A stretch of DNA of 64,000 nt from Lysobacterales bacterium (GCA_030065125.1 JASJDM010000003.1:1-64000), one strand, 5' to 3'; shown: positions 43,020 through 54,208, counted from the first letter of the stretch. Numbers and translations: made by a program. Notes: generated by a model not told the origin, from the letters alone.

Positions 43020-44366
43020 GTGTTTGATCATGACAACGAACTGGCGCTACTGAAGCGGGCGCTGGACGTGCTGGACGAGGGCTTCGCTCACCTCCCGCAG
43101 CACCAGGCGGGAGTGGACGTCGAGGCAGCCTGGCCCGTGCTGGAGCAGCTGGCGCGGTGCATGCGCGACAACTATCCCTATTTCCACCCGCAGTACGCCG
43201 GGCAGATGCTCAAACCGCCTCACCCCGTGGCGCGGATTGCCTACGCCTTAGCGCTCTGGATCAACCCCAACAACCACGCGCTGGATGGCGGTCGGGCCAG
43301 TTCCGCCCTGGAAAAGGAATGTGTTTCGGCCCTCGGGGCCATGTTCGGCTGGGATCATCCGCTGGGCCACCTGACCGGGGGCGGCACCATGGCCAACATG
43401 GAAGCGCTGTGGGTGTCCGGCAGGCTGCGGCCCGGGAAAAAGATCCTGGCCTCGGACCAGGCGCACTACACCCACGGCCGGATTTCCGAGGTGCTGCAGC
43501 TGCCATTCTCCGCCGTCGCTGCAGACGCCAGCGGTCGGATGGATCTGGAGGACCTGGAACGGCAGCTCGGACACGGGGATGTGGGTACCGTGGTGGTCAC
43601 CCTGGGCACGACCGGGCTGGGGACGGTGGACCCGCTGGCTGATATCCTGGCGATGCAGCAGCGTCACGACTTCCGTATCCATGTGGATGCGGCCTACGGT
43701 GGTTACTTCGTGCTGTGTGACGGCCTGGGCGAGGAGGCCCGCCGGCACTTCGACAGTATGCACCAGGTTGACTCCATCGTGATTGATCCCCACAAGCACG
43801 GTTTGCAGCCCTACGGATGCGGCTGCGTGCTGTTTCGCGACCGGGAGGTGGCCAGAATATACCTGCACGAGTCGCCCTACACCTACTACAGCTCCGACGA
43901 ACTGCACCTGGGCGAAATCAGTCTGGAATGCTCCAGGGCCGGTGCCGCAGCGACGGCCCTGTGGGCGACTCAGCAGCTGTTGCCCATGGCGCGGGGTGGG
44001 CGCTTCGCAGGGGACCTGGATCGGTGCCTGGCGGCCGCCACGGAGTTGTACCGGCTGCTGGCGCAGTCCAGCCAGTTTCATCCCCTGTACCAGCCGGAGC
44101 TGGACATCCTGGTCTACGCGGTTGCCGCCGACGATACCCGCGACGCCAGCCAGCGGGCGGCGCGGCTGTTTGACCGGGCGGCTGAGAACGAGCTGCACCT
44201 GGCGCTGATCGATCTGCCAACCAGCCTGGTTCACGACCGGCTGGGTGACATGGAAATCAACAGCGAAACCGTGACCTGCCTGCGCTCGGTGCTGATGAAA
44301 TCCGAGCAGGTGGACTGGACCCGCCGGATTTTCGAGCTGCTGTGCCGTTGCGCCGACGCCGGGTGA
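43020..44366 (+). CDS. PLP-dependent group II decarboxylase-like enzyme
   Basis: 448 aa, GTG start after GGGCAAGGAG. The PLP fold is clear: HLTGGGTMANMEALWVSG for the cofactor phosphate, DQAHYTHGR for the ring-stacking His, HVDAAYGGYF for the Asp-x-Ala pair, and the Schiff-base Lys in DPHKHGLQPYGCG. Family members decarboxylate aromatic amino acids, glutamate or diaminobutyrate; the substrate here is not certain. It lies between a TonB receptor and a YciI/OYE pair. Confidence 0.85.
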   Translation: MFDHDNELALLKRALDVLDEGFAHLPQHQAGVDVEAAWPVLEQLARCMRDNYPYFHPQYAGQMLKPPHPVARIAYALALWINPNNHALDGGRASSALEKECVSALGAMFGWDHPLGHLTGGGTMANMEALWVSGRLRPGKKILASDQAHYTHGRISEVLQLPFSAVAADASGRMDLEDLERQLGHGDVGTVVVTLGTTGLGTVDPLADILAMQQRHDFRIHVDAAYGGYFVLCDGLGEEARRHFDSMHQVDSIVIDPHKHGLQPYGCGCVLFRDREVARIYLHESPYTYYSSDELHLGEISLECSRAGAAATALWATQQLLPMARGGRFAGDLDRCLAAATELYRLLAQSSQFHPLYQPELDILVYAVAADDTRDASQRAARLFDRAAENELHLALIDLPTSLVHDRLGDMEINSETVTCLRSVLMKSEQVDWTRRIFELLCRCADAG

Positions 44367-44430
44367 CGACCCCGGTGGTGTACCATGCGGTTTTTTCAGC
44401 CAGGGCGGTCAGGCCGCCAGGGGAGGGCAC

Positions 44431-44721
44431 ATGAAGCGATTCGTACTGATGCATTTCGGCTTCGAGCAGCCCACGCCGGAGATCATGCAGGCGTGGGGCC
44501 AGTGGTTCGAACAGACCGCAGACTGCACGGAGCAGAACCTGGGCTTTATGGGCGGGAAAGAAATCAGTGCTGACGGGGTGCGCGATCTGCCATGGGATCT
44601 CGAGTCGATTACGGGCTGCTCTATTATCCAGGCCGAGGACATGGCGGAGGCCGAACGCATTGCCAGCGCTAACCCCTATGTCTCGGCGGTCCGTGTCTAC
44701 GAGATTCGGGAGCACGGATAA
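44431..44721 (+). CDS. YciI-like small protein
   Basis: 96 aa. RFVLMHFGFEQPTPEIMQAW at the start and AEDMAEAERIASANPYV near the end fit the YCII-related alpha-beta fold, with a conserved His early in the first strand. Relatives are dehydratase-like or unknown. It lies 3 bp before the flavin oxidoreductase gene and is probably co-transcribed with it. Confidence 0.75.
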   Translation: MKRFVLMHFGFEQPTPEIMQAWGQWFEQTADCTEQNLGFMGGKEISADGVRDLPWDLESITGCSIIQAEDMAEAERIASANPYVSAVRVYEIREHG

Positions 44722-44724
44722 ATC

Positions 44725-46047
44725 GTGCATCCAGACAGCGCTGACCACCAGGACATTCTGGCTCGGGACCTGGTGCTGCCCTGCGGCGGCCGCCTGAAAA
44801 ACCGCCTGTGCAAATCCGCCATGACCGAAGGGCTGGCCGATGCGGCAAACCGCGCCACGGGCCGGCATGTCACCCTGTACCGCCGCTGGGCAGCCGGCGG
44901 AGCGGGTCTGCTGATCACCGGCAATGTCCAGGTGGATCGGCGCTACCTGGAACGGGCGGGCAATATTGTCATCGACGGCGAGCAGTCGGCCCGGCAGATC
45001 CAGGGTCTGGAAGCACTGGCGGCGGCCGGTAGCGAAGACGGAACCCAGATCTGGATGCAGCTCAGCCACGCAGGCCGGCAGACGCCCAAACTGGTGGCCA
45101 GCGAACCCGTGGGCCCGTCGGAAATCCCGCTGGCACTGCCCGGCGGGCGATTCGGTCGTCCCCGGGCACTGACCGATGATGAGATCACCCGGGTGGTCAC
45201 CCGGTTTGGCGAGGCCGCGGCTGTTGCGCGGGACTGCGGGTTCCATGGTGTGCAGGTGCACGGTGCCCATGGCTACCTGCTGTCGGAATTCCTTTCTCCC
45301 CGGGTCAATCAGCGAAGCGACCGCTGGGGGGGGATCCTGGAGAACCGCGCGCGGCTGCTGCTGGAGTGTGTGCGCAGCGCCCGCGCCAGCACCGGCACTG
45401 ATTTTGCCGTTGGCGTGAAACTGAATTCCGCGGACTTTCAGCAGGGCGGCTTCTCCTTTGATGAATGCCTGGCTGTTATCGAATTGCTTAACCAGGAGGG
45501 CGTGGATCTGCTGGAGATTTCCGGGGGCACCTACGAACAGCCACGCCTGCTGGGCATTGACGGGCTGGAGCCGGTGTTCGAGGAAAAAGTACGGGAAAGT
45601 ACCCGGGCGCGAGAGGCTTATTTCTTTGAATATGCTGCCGCGGCGCGGTCGGTGGCCAGCATGCCGCTGATGGTCACCGGCGGGTTCCGTTCAGCCCGGG
45701 GCATGTCCGAAGCCCTATCCAGCGGCCAGGTCGATATGATTGGCCTGGGGCGGCCCCTGTGCCTGGATCCGGATTTCCCGGCCCGGATCCTGTCCGGGGA
45801 ACTCGCGGTGGCGCCTGACGTGGAGCGGGGGTTGCGCATCGGTCCGGGTATCCTGGGGCCCCACTCGCCGATCAGGTTGATCAAGACCATTAACGGGTTT
45901 GCCAAGATTGGCTGGTATTACGAGCAGATCTATCGGCTGGCCGACGGACTGGAGGCAGACCTCGGCATGAGTGGATTCAAGGCACTGATGGCCTACGAAA
46001 AGACGGAAAAGGCCAAATCCCGGGCGCTGCAGGCGAACCGGCAATAG
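44725..46047 (+). CDS. NADH:flavin oxidoreductase (Old Yellow Enzyme family)
   Basis: 440 aa, GTG start. An FMN TIM barrel: LKNRLCKSAMTEGLAD at the N-terminus, QLSHAGRQTP, then the family hallmark HGAHGYLLSEFLSP followed by NQRSDRWGGILENRARLLLE. MVTGGFRS and IGLGRPLCLDPD form the phosphate site. No C-terminal Fe-S or second flavin domain is present, so this is the short form. It reduces activated C=C bonds in the family; the physiological substrate is unknown. Confidence 0.92.
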   Translation: MHPDSADHQDILARDLVLPCGGRLKNRLCKSAMTEGLADAANRATGRHVTLYRRWAAGGAGLLITGNVQVDRRYLERAGNIVIDGEQSARQIQGLEALAAAGSEDGTQIWMQLSHAGRQTPKLVASEPVGPSEIPLALPGGRFGRPRALTDDEITRVVTRFGEAAAVARDCGFHGVQVHGAHGYLLSEFLSPRVNQRSDRWGGILENRARLLLECVRSARASTGTDFAVGVKLNSADFQQGGFSFDECLAVIELLNQEGVDLLEISGGTYEQPRLLGIDGLEPVFEEKVRESTRAREAYFFEYAAAARSVASMPLMVTGGFRSARGMSEALSSGQVDMIGLGRPLCLDPDFPARILSGELAVAPDVERGLRIGPGILGPHSPIRLIKTINGFAKIGWYYEQIYRLADGLEADLGMSGFKALMAYEKTEKAKSRALQANRQ

Positions 46048-46200
46048 GCCGGCATTCTGGCAAGTGTTGTGGGGTGTCGACGAGTCACCTGATTTTCAGA
46101 TTGTAAATTTATCTGTTACTTTGATGTGCGTAATATGCAATCTCGCCAGTCTGACGCGTGATTCGCATCGATTCATCCACAATAAAACAGATCGAAGACT

Positions 46201-46611
46201 ATGGGCACAGGGGATCGATTGAGAAGGGTACTTGCCACCCGTGACTGGACTCAAAAAAAGGCGGCGGAGGTCGCGGGGGTCCAGCATACGGCCATCAACG
46301 GCCTGATCTCAGGCCGGCTGAAAAGCGTATACGTGGAGACGGGACTGAAGATCTGCAAGGCGTTGGGAATCAGCCCGTTCTACCTGTTTCTGGGGGAAGG
46401 GGAAGAAAAGCTCGGTGACGTTCCGAGCTACAACCAGGACCTGATGGCGCAGGTCATTGTCGCGGTGGAGACGGCGATACAGGATTCCGGCGTGGAAATT
46501 GCGCCGGCCAGGAAGGCGGCGCTGATCAACGGTTTCTATCTAAACGCCAGTCTTGGACGAGATATCCCCAGTTCCGCAGAAATCCGAAACCTGCTCCAGG
46601 CTGTGGCATAA
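46201..46611 (+). CDS. XRE-family helix-turn-helix protein
   Basis: 136 aa. The HTH at residues 5-58 includes RRVLATRDWTQKKAAEVAG, then HTAINGLISGRLK, then ICKALGISPFYLF. The remaining 75 residues are helical and may dimerise. The 150-bp upstream region is unusually AT-rich for this window and probably carries its promoter. Its 3' end overlaps the convergent PAS gene by 72 bp. Confidence 0.8.
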   Translation: MGTGDRLRRVLATRDWTQKKAAEVAGVQHTAINGLISGRLKSVYVETGLKICKALGISPFYLFLGEGEEKLGDVPSYNQDLMAQVIVAVETAIQDSGVEIAPARKAALINGFYLNASLGRDIPSSAEIRNLLQAVA

Positions 46612-46983
46612 GGGCTCGAATTCGGCGGTCAGCAAAGACCGCCCGCGGATGTGCACCAGTGACGCCATGACGGCCCATTGGCGGTCTCCTACGTTGCAAA
46701 CCCAGGCCAGGCGGCCTTTCTTCTCCAGTTGCTTGATGTAGAGTTTACTGCGGTCGCCAAAATTGTGGCAGACCTTGCTGGCCTTCTGACCGATCAGGTT
46801 CTGGACCATGGCGTTGAACACCAGGCCAGCTGCGGGATTGGCGTCGACGATGTTTCCTGTTTCCGTGTCGACTACCAGCCGGGCGATGGGATTGCTGTCG
46901 ATCATGGCCCGCAGGTAGTGACTGGTACCAATGAGCGAGTCATCGCCGATGGCGTTTCGAACCTGATCGTAAACCCATTCCAT
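46540..46983 (-). CDS. Stand-alone PAS-domain protein
   Basis: 147 aa. Residues 25-120 form a PAS domain: AMIDSNPIARLVVDTETGN, then IVDANPAAGLVFNA and LIGQKASKVC. No kinase, cyclase or HTH output follows. It overlaps the end of the XRE gene by 72 bp, tail to tail. The pair may work together as sensor and regulator; this is inference from position. Confidence 0.7.
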   Translation of the reverse strand: MEWVYDQVRNAIGDDSLIGTSHYLRAMIDSNPIARLVVDTETGNIVDANPAAGLVFNAMVQNLIGQKASKVCHNFGDRSKLYIKQLEKKGRLAWVCNVGDRQWAVMASLVHIRGRSLLTAEFEPLCHSLEQVSDFCGTGDISSKTGV

Positions 46984-47187
46984 GTTTTGTCATTCCATTG
47001 CAGAGCGCAACTCAGATACTACTCATATGACCGGATGCTTATCAATCATTTTCAAATGACTGACCGGCAATTTTTTTCGAATGTCAGACTGGATCTATTA
47101 CGCCCGCCTGGATGGCCCCGGGAATGGGTTCAGCCCTGCAGGGCAGTCCGCTAAACTGGTGCGTCTCCCCAATGGCTGGGTTAATCC

Positions 47188-48495
47188 ATGACGATCAGAC
47201 TGGTGCGCAATGCCGCCCTTGCCGCGACCATCCTGGTGTCCACGGCCCTGCAGGCCCAGGACACCGAGCAGCTTATCCTGGATGGCGTTGATGCGGAGCT
47301 GGAATCCGCCCGAGCGCTGCTGCAGCGATCGGTTGAGGTCAACAGCGGAACCATGAACTTCGCCGGCGTCCGCGCCAACGGCAACCTGCTGGCGCCGGAG
47401 TTTTCCAAGCTGGGTTTTGACGTGGCGTGGATCGACGGTGCCCCTTTCAACCGGGCCGGTCACCTGGTGGCACGACTGGAAAACGGCGGCCTGCGGCTGC
47501 TGCTGATCGGTCACCTGGATACGGTGTTCGCCATAGACAGCCCGTTCCAGAACTACCTGCCGCTGCCGGGTGATCGCGTCAAGGGGCCCGGCATCACCGA
47601 CATGAAAGGCGGAAACGTCATCATGCTGACGGCGCTGAAGGCGCTGGACGCGGCCGGGCTGCTGGATCGGATCAGCGTGCACGCGATCCTGACCGGTGAC
47701 GAGGAATCCCGGGGGCGGCCACTTGACATCGCAACCCGGGAGCTGGTGGATTCGGCCCGCTGGGCGGATATCGCCCTTGGGTTCGAAGATGGCGACGGCA
47801 ACCCTGAGACTGCGGTGATCTCCCGCAGAAGCGCGTCCAGCTGGTCACTGGTGGTTACCGGGACGCCGGCGCATTCCTCCCAGATATTTCAGCCGGACAT
47901 CGGGTACGGCGCCGTGTTCGAGGCAGCGCGCATCCTGGACGGATTCCGGACTTCACTGGAACCCATGCAGGACCTGACCTTCAATCCCGGGGTGCTTGTA
48001 GGCGGCACCGATATCGATTTGGACGGCACCACCAAGCGGGGCACCGCATTTGGCAAGACCAACGTCATTGCGCGCTCGCTGAAGGCGAGGGGAGATCTTC
48101 GTGCCGTTTCACCAGAACAGCTGGCGGCAGCCCGATCAAAAATGCGAGAAATCGTAGCCGGCTCATTGCCGGGGACCACTGCAGAGCTGGTGTTCTCGGA
48201 CAGCTATCCACCCATGGCCCCGACCGTGGCCAATCGGAAGCTGCTGGAGATCTACAGTCGGGTCAGCAGTGACCTGGGGTACGGGCCCGTGGCGGCAGTG
48301 AATCCCCGCAATGCCGGGGCGGCGGACATCTCCTTTGCTGCCGCACACGTGGACATGGCCCTGGACGGATTGGGACTGATGGGAACCGGCGGCCACACGG
48401 ACAACGAAATTGCCGATATGACCACCCTGGAATCCCAGGCCAAACGCGCGGCGATCCTGATCTACCGACTGTCGCAGCGGGCCTCTTCACCCTGA
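47188..48495 (+). CDS. Secreted M20-family metallopeptidase
   Basis: 435 aa with a signal peptide ending near ALQAQD. The di-zinc motif GHLDTVF gives the first His and Asp. GPGITDMKGG gives the bridging Asp, TGDEESRG the catalytic Glu pair, and GTGGHTDNE the final His. A dimerisation-domain segment is GTPAHSSQIF. Glutamate carboxypeptidase-like or aminoacylase-like activity is likely; the substrate is unknown. It is convergent with kynA. Confidence 0.9.
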   Translation: MTIRLVRNAALAATILVSTALQAQDTEQLILDGVDAELESARALLQRSVEVNSGTMNFAGVRANGNLLAPEFSKLGFDVAWIDGAPFNRAGHLVARLENGGLRLLLIGHLDTVFAIDSPFQNYLPLPGDRVKGPGITDMKGGNVIMLTALKALDAAGLLDRISVHAILTGDEESRGRPLDIATRELVDSARWADIALGFEDGDGNPETAVISRRSASSWSLVVTGTPAHSSQIFQPDIGYGAVFEAARILDGFRTSLEPMQDLTFNPGVLVGGTDIDLDGTTKRGTAFGKTNVIARSLKARGDLRAVSPEQLAAARSKMREIVAGSLPGTTAELVFSDSYPPMAPTVANRKLLEIYSRVSSDLGYGPVAAVNPRNAGAADISFAAAHVDMALDGLGLMGTGGHTDNEIADMTTLESQAKRAAILIYRLSQRASSP

Positions 48496-48525
48496 AAGCT
48501 CGGTCAGGACAGGACCGGCAAATCG

Positions 48526-49371
48526 TTACAGGTTGGTCCTGATGGCAAAAAGCTCCGGAAAAAAACTAGTGTCGATGGCTTTCTTGAGAAACGGCACTCC
48601 GGAAGACCCGCCGGTACCCCGACGTGTTCCGATGATTCGTTGCACCGTGTACATGTGCTTGAAGCGCCAGAGCTGGAAAGCGTCCTCGATGTCAACCAGT
48701 TTCTCGGCCATTTCATACAACTCGAAGTGTTTGTCGGGGTCGCTGTAGATATCAAACCAGGCCGCGCGAACGGATTCATTGGGCTGGTAGGGCTGGCTGA
48801 AGTCGCGCTCGAGCTTCTCCGCATCAATCGGAAATCCGCGCTCATTGAGCTTGCGCAGCACCACGTCATACAGACTCGGCTCATGCAGCAGCCGGGTCAG
48901 CTCTTCGAAGGCGGCCGGGTCGTGTCGATGCACCTTGACCAGCTTTTCGTTCTTGTTGCCCAGCAGGAATTCCAGTTTGCGGTAGCAGTAGGACTGGAAG
49001 CCAGAGGCTGGCCCCAGGGAGTCCCGGAACTTCAGGTAATCCACCGGTGTCATGGTGGCAAGAATGGACCAGGAATGAGTCAACTGGGTCAGGATCAGCT
49101 TGACCCGGGCAATGACCTTGAAGGCATGTCGGAAGTTGTCGTGCTTCAGGAATCGAATGGCAGCCTCCACCTCGTGACCGGCCAGCTTCAGCCACAGCTC
49201 ACTGGCCTGGTGAATGATGATAAAAAGCATTTCATCATGCTGGTCGGTCAGCCGGTGTTGGGCGTTCAGGACCTCGGACAGGTGCAGGTACTTGCCGTAG
49301 CTCAGCCGGTCCGTCAGATCGGTATGGATACTCTGTTCAAGCTCGCGATAGTTCTGCCGGGTTTCACTCAT
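48526..49371 (-). CDS. kynA: Tryptophan 2,3-dioxygenase
   Basis: About 281 aa from ATG 49371 (after GGGAGAGAAGC). It opens the indole ring of Trp to N-formylkynurenine using heme. Family features are SYGKYLHLSEVLNAQHRL, HDEMLFIIIHQASELWLKL (substrate Arg/Phe region) and RIIGTRRGTGGSSGVPFLK at the C-terminus. The start overlaps the kmo stop by 4 bases. It is the last gene in the kyn run; no kynurenine formamidase (kynB) gene is present nearby. Confidence 0.97.
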   Translation of the reverse strand: MSETRQNYRELEQSIHTDLTDRLSYGKYLHLSEVLNAQHRLTDQHDEMLFIIIHQASELWLKLAGHEVEAAIRFLKHDNFRHAFKVIARVKLILTQLTHSWSILATMTPVDYLKFRDSLGPASGFQSYCYRKLEFLLGNKNEKLVKVHRHDPAAFEELTRLLHEPSLYDVVLRKLNERGFPIDAEKLERDFSQPYQPNESVRAAWFDIYSDPDKHFELYEMAEKLVDIEDAFQLWRFKHMYTVQRIIGTRRGTGGSSGVPFLKKAIDTSFFPELFAIRTNL

Positions 49372-50732
49372 TGCTTCTCTCCCAGTACCTCTGACGGCAG
49401 ACGGTGTAGCCGCTCCATAACCCCAGGCTGATCCCACTGCTGCTCAATGTTCGGCAGGGCCATGATCTGGTCCATGACGGTTTCCTGCAGGTCGCCCACG
49501 CGCAGTGCTTCGGCGTAAGGAATCTCCGGGGAGAACGTCACCATGGAGTAGAGCGGAATCCACAGGTCGGGGTGGGCTTCACTGAACCTGGCTTCGATCT
49601 TTTTGCGCAGCTGGAACATGGGGTCACCCGACAGGTCGCTCATTTCCACGAAGTTGCGCTTGGCCAGCTCGGCGATGGCGTCGCCATTGGGCTTGCGGGT
49701 GTTTTCGTAAGCGGCAAAAATCCGTTTCCAGTCGTGGTCATACTGCCCGATCAGGTCATTCAGCTCGGCGCAGTCTTCAAAGCCGCAGTTCATGCCCTGG
49801 CCGTAGTACGGCACGATGGCGTGGGCCGCATCGCCGATGAGGCCGACCTTGTGATTGAAAGACCAGGGGAAAACGTGCACCAGGAACAGAGGTGCGGCGA
49901 CTCTGGCCATAAACTCGTCCACCGGGTCTTCCAGGTAGTCCAGAGCATCAGCGAAATAGGTGTCAAAAAACGCCTGGACCTGGGCTTCTTCCTTCAGACC
50001 TTCAAAGGAAGGATCACCTGAGTGATTCATGAACAGGGTGCAGGTGAATGACCCATCGGGGTTGGGTAAGGCGATCAGCATGAAATCCTTGCGCGGCCAG
50101 ATATGCAGGGCATTCTTCTCCAGCCGATGGCTGCCGTCCGCACCGGCGGGGATGTTGAGCTCGATGTAGCACTGGGGCATATAGGTCTGGCTATAGCTGA
50201 AGCGCGGGAAACTATGCGCCAGCCGCCGAACCTTGGAATTGGCGCCGTCGGCGCCGAAGGCGAAATCCGCCTCAACCGCCACCTGGGTACCGAAGCCGGT
50301 TTCAAAGGTTGTGGTGGCGGTTGCGAAGTCGATGTCCACCAGTCGATGCTGGAAATGGCAGCTGATATTGGCCTCTGCGTCGGCGATGTCCAGCAGCTGC
50401 TGGTTGATGCCTTCCCGGGATACGGACCAGATGGCGTCCCCTTCCTGGCCGTAGGGAATGCGGCTCAAGCTGCCGTCGAGGTCGTGGATCGTACGGTGGT
50501 ACATGGGGATCGCCTGGGCCTTGGCATCCTCGGGAATGCCAATCCGTTCCATGGAGGTCCAGCCCCGGTCCGACAGGGCAATATTGATGGACTTGCCCTG
50601 GTAAATGCTGGTCCGGCGGGAATCCGGGCGTCCCTCGTAGAGACCCACACGGTAGCCGTGCCTTGCCAGGGAAATGGCCAGCAGGGCACCGACGGGTCCG
50701 CCGCCGACAACGGTAAAAGATTTCTGAGTCAC
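49368..50732 (-). CDS. kmo: Kynurenine 3-monooxygenase
   Basis: About 454 aa. GTG 50732 is chosen because it overlaps the kynU stop (GTGA). It hydroxylates kynurenine with FAD and NADPH. The FAD fold is [19 protein letters not shown]. The DG-like and second FAD motifs appear as [10 protein letters not shown] and [37 protein letters not shown] is typical of bacterial KMO. The C-terminal hydrophobic tail of the eukaryotic enzyme is absent. Confidence 0.96.
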   Translation of the reverse strand: MTQKSFTVVGGGPVGALLAISLARHGYRVGLYEGRPDSRRTSIYQGKSINIALSDRGWTSMERIGIPEDAKAQAIPMYHRTIHDLDGSLSRIPYGQEGDAIWSVSREGINQQLLDIADAEANISCHFQHRLVDIDFATATTTFETGFGTQVAVEADFAFGADGANSKVRRLAHSFPRFSYSQTYMPQCYIELNIPAGADGSHRLEKNALHIWPRKDFMLIALPNPDGSFTCTLFMNHSGDPSFEGLKEEAQVQAFFDTYFADALDYLEDPVDEFMARVAAPLFLVHVFPWSFNHKVGLIGDAAHAIVPYYGQGMNCGFEDCAELNDLIGQYDHDWKRIFAAYENTRKPNGDAIAELAKRNFVEMSDLSGDPMFQLRKKIEARFSEAHPDLWIPLYSMVTFSPEIPYAEALRVGDLQETVMDQIMALPNIEQQWDQPGVMERLHRLPSEVLGEKQ

Positions 50733-52012
50733 GGGCTGTTCCTGAGCAGGTCGCGCATCACCCGGCCAAAGGTGAATACGTCTTCGAAAGAATTGTACAG
50801 AGGCACCGGCGCGATGCGGATGATACACGGCTCGCGAAAATCGGCGATCACACCACGGGCGATCATGTCGTCAAACAGCCGGCGCTCGCGCCCGGCGATG
50901 TTGATGGAGATCTGGCTGCCGCGCCGGGCCGGGTCTCTCGGCGTGATCAGGCTGATCCGGGCATCGGGAAATTCACCGGCCAGGCCGTCAATGGTGTATT
51001 CCAGGTAGCCGGTCAGCCGCTCGCTTTTTTCCCGCAGGGCAGGCATTCCGACGGCGTCGAACACCGCCAGGGAGGCTTTCATGGCCGACATGCCCAGCAC
51101 AGGCACATTGCTCAGCTGCCAGCCCTCGGCTCCCGGCATCGGCTGGAAGCCGCTCTTCATCTGGAACCGGGTGTCTTTGTCGTGGCCCCACCAGCCTCCA
51201 AAGCGGGGCAGGTCAAAATCTTCGCCGTGGCGTTCGTGCACGAAGATGGCACCGGCATTGCCGGGCCCGCTGTTCAGGTACTTGTAGGAACACCAGGCGG
51301 CGAAGTCCACATCCCAGTCGTGCAGGGCCAGGGGAACGTTGCCGGCAGCGTGGGCCAGATCATAGCCCGCCACCGCACCCACCTGGTGGGCGGCCTGGGT
51401 CAGGGCTTTCATGTCAAACAGCTGGCCGGTGAAGTAATTCACACCGCCCAGGAAGACCATGGCCAGCTCATCGGCGTTCTGCTCAATAGCTGCCAGGATG
51501 TCCTCGTGGCGGATCAGCCACTCGCCCTCGGGCGGGCCTACCTCGATGATGGCGTCATCGGGATCGAAGCCGTGGAACGCGGCCTGGGTTTCCAGCAGGT
51601 AGCGGTCCGATGGAAACATCCTGGCTTCGCTGATGATCTTGTAGCGCGACGCTGTCGGCCGGTAGAACGACACAAACAGCAGGTGGATGTTGGTGGTCAG
51701 CGAATTCATGCAGACCACCTCGGATTCCCGGGCGCCGACAATGCGGGCCATGGGCGGGGTCAGCAGTTCGTGGTAGCTGTACCAGGGATGGGTGGAATGG
51801 AAATGGCCCTCGACCCCGTATTTCGCCCACTCTTCCAGTTCCACCTCAACCGATGCCCGCACCGAGCGCGGCTGCAGACCCAGGGAATGGCCGGAAAAGT
51901 ACGCCATCTCCGGCGTATTCAGTTGGGGAAAGTGAAAGTGGTCCCGATAACTGCCGATCGGATCCGCCTGGTCCTGGGCCTTGGCGAACCCCAGCGTCGG
52001 CTCGTATTCCAC
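50729..52012 (-). CDS. kynU: Kynureninase
   Basis: About 427 aa. GTG 52012 follows GGAGGGATAAG and sits next to the haaO stop. This PLP enzyme cleaves (3-hydroxy)kynurenine to (3-hydroxy)anthranilate and alanine. [13 protein letters not shown] is the N-terminal signature, and [18 protein letters not shown] and the Schiff-base Lys in [14 protein letters not shown] mark the active site. [13 protein letters not shown] completes the pattern. Confidence 0.97.
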   Translation of the reverse strand: MEYEPTLGFAKAQDQADPIGSYRDHFHFPQLNTPEMAYFSGHSLGLQPRSVRASVEVELEEWAKYGVEGHFHSTHPWYSYHELLTPPMARIVGARESEVVCMNSLTTNIHLLFVSFYRPTASRYKIISEARMFPSDRYLLETQAAFHGFDPDDAIIEVGPPEGEWLIRHEDILAAIEQNADELAMVFLGGVNYFTGQLFDMKALTQAAHQVGAVAGYDLAHAAGNVPLALHDWDVDFAAWCSYKYLNSGPGNAGAIFVHERHGEDFDLPRFGGWWGHDKDTRFQMKSGFQPMPGAEGWQLSNVPVLGMSAMKASLAVFDAVGMPALREKSERLTGYLEYTIDGLAGEFPDARISLITPRDPARRGSQISINIAGRERRLFDDMIARGVIADFREPCIIRIAPVPLYNSFEDVFTFGRVMRDLLRNSP

Positions 52013-52013
52013 C

Positions 52014-52580
<567 letters not shown>

Positions 52581-52668
52581 TTACTCCGCCACGCCAATCG
52601 GAAGTCTTCGATTTTATCCCACCCCAATTGCCAATCCGCTAAGGGGATTCCCCCTCGGTCATTGCCGA

Positions 52669-54105
52669 TCAGACAATGGAAAGGCTGTGGGACAGGTTCT
52701 TGGTGATCATGTAGTTGTGCAGGCCCTCGGTGCCGCCTTCGCGGCCAAAGCCGCTGGACTTGACGCCGCCAAACGGCGTTTCCGGCAGTGAGGCTTCCAG
52801 GGTGTTGATGGAGACGTTGCCGGCCTCCAGCCCTTCGCAAAGCCGGTCGGCGTAATCCGCCCGGTTGGTGAAACCGTAAGCCGCCAGTCCGTAGGGTACG
52901 GCATTGGCTTGCTCGATCCCCTGATCCAGTGAAGCCACCGGGTTGATCACCGCCAGGGGGCCAAAAGGTTCCTCCTGCATCACCCGGGCGCTGTCTGGGA
53001 CGTTGGCCAGCACCGTGGGCTGGAAGAAGTAGCCCGGGCCGTCCATCGTTCGGCCGCCGGTCTTCAGTTCCGCGCCCTGGGCCAGAGCGTCTTCCACCAG
53101 CGTGGTCAGCGCGTCGATTCTTCGATCATTGGCCAGCGGTCCCATTTCCACGCCGGGATCGACGCCGTTGCCCACCACGGTTTCGGCGGCGCGGCGGACG
53201 AAGGACTCCGTATAGGCGTCAAAGATGCTCTCGTGTACAAAAAAACGGGTGGGTGAAGTGCAGACCTGGCCCGCATTTCGCATCTTGCGCACGGCGCTGG
53301 TCACGGCAGCGGCCTCCACGTCGGTATCTTCGCAAACGATGACCGGGGCGTGTCCGCCCAGTTCCATCAAAACCGGGGTCATGTGCTGGGCCGCCAGGGT
53401 GGTGAGGTGTTTGCCCACGGCGGTGGAGCCGGTAAAGGCCACCAGTCGGACCTGGTCCTTGCGGATCAGATGGTCCGAGATCTCCGCGGGGTCCCCGAAT
53501 ACCAGGTTGAGCACGCCCGGTGGCAGGCCGGCATCATCCAGTGCCCGGGCGATATGCAGAGCGCCCGCGGGGGTTTCTTCTGCTGCCTTGAGAATGATGG
53601 AACAACCCGCGGCGATGGCGCCGGCAATCTTTCGACAGGGCTGGCTCATGGGGAAATTCCAGGGGGAGAATCCAGCCACTGTGCCAATGGGCTGATGGTG
53701 CACGATGTAGCGAACGCCCGGGGCGCTGGGGATGACGCGGCCGTAGGTGCGGGTGGCCTCACCGGCGTCCCATTCCAGGAACTCACATCCCCGGATGACT
53801 TCCAGTCGGGCCTGGGGCAGGGGCTTGCCGTGTTCCGCGGTAATGGCTGTGGCAATCTCTTCCTGGCGATCCCGCATCAGGGCCGCGGCCTTGAACAGCA
53901 CCTTGGCGCGATCCACGGGTGGTGTCTGGCTCCATACCCGGAAGCCCGCAGCTGCGGCTTCCAGGGCGTCATCAAGATCGCTGATGCTTGCCTTGGGCAG
54001 GCGCCCGATTTCTTCTTCGGTGGCGGGATTCAATACCGGCAGGTCGCTGGCCGTTTTGCGCCATTGACCGTTGATGTAGAGGTGCAGGTCCGGATAGCTG
54101 TTCAT
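52669..54105 (-). CDS. NAD(P)-dependent aldehyde dehydrogenase (succinate-semialdehyde-dehydrogenase-like)
   Basis: About 478 aa from ATG 54105. Conserved parts are the Asn motif FSPWNFPMSQP, the coenzyme motif FTGSTAVGKHL, the general base Glu in LMELGGHAP, the catalytic Cys in NAGQVCTSPTRF, and EEPFGPLAVI. Overall it resembles GabD-type or 2-oxoglutarate-semialdehyde dehydrogenases. Upstream of haaO in the kyn run, an aminomuconate-semialdehyde role is possible but no ACMSD is present to make that substrate. Confidence 0.9.
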   Translation of the reverse strand: MNSYPDLHLYINGQWRKTASDLPVLNPATEEEIGRLPKASISDLDDALEAAAAGFRVWSQTPPVDRAKVLFKAAALMRDRQEEIATAITAEHGKPLPQARLEVIRGCEFLEWDAGEATRTYGRVIPSAPGVRYIVHHQPIGTVAGFSPWNFPMSQPCRKIAGAIAAGCSIILKAAEETPAGALHIARALDDAGLPPGVLNLVFGDPAEISDHLIRKDQVRLVAFTGSTAVGKHLTTLAAQHMTPVLMELGGHAPVIVCEDTDVEAAAVTSAVRKMRNAGQVCTSPTRFFVHESIFDAYTESFVRRAAETVVGNGVDPGVEMGPLANDRRIDALTTLVEDALAQGAELKTGGRTMDGPGYFFQPTVLANVPDSARVMQEEPFGPLAVINPVASLDQGIEQANAVPYGLAAYGFTNRADYADRLCEGLEAGNVSINTLEASLPETPFGGVKSSGFGREGGTEGLHNYMITKNLSHSLSIV

Positions 54106-54208
54106 GGGCGTGCCTCGCGGGTCCACATTGGACGCATACCGGCAGATGTTGCAATAGGCTTGAACGAATTGAAACTATTCAGCTATTTGAAAAACCGATA
54201 GCTGGAAC

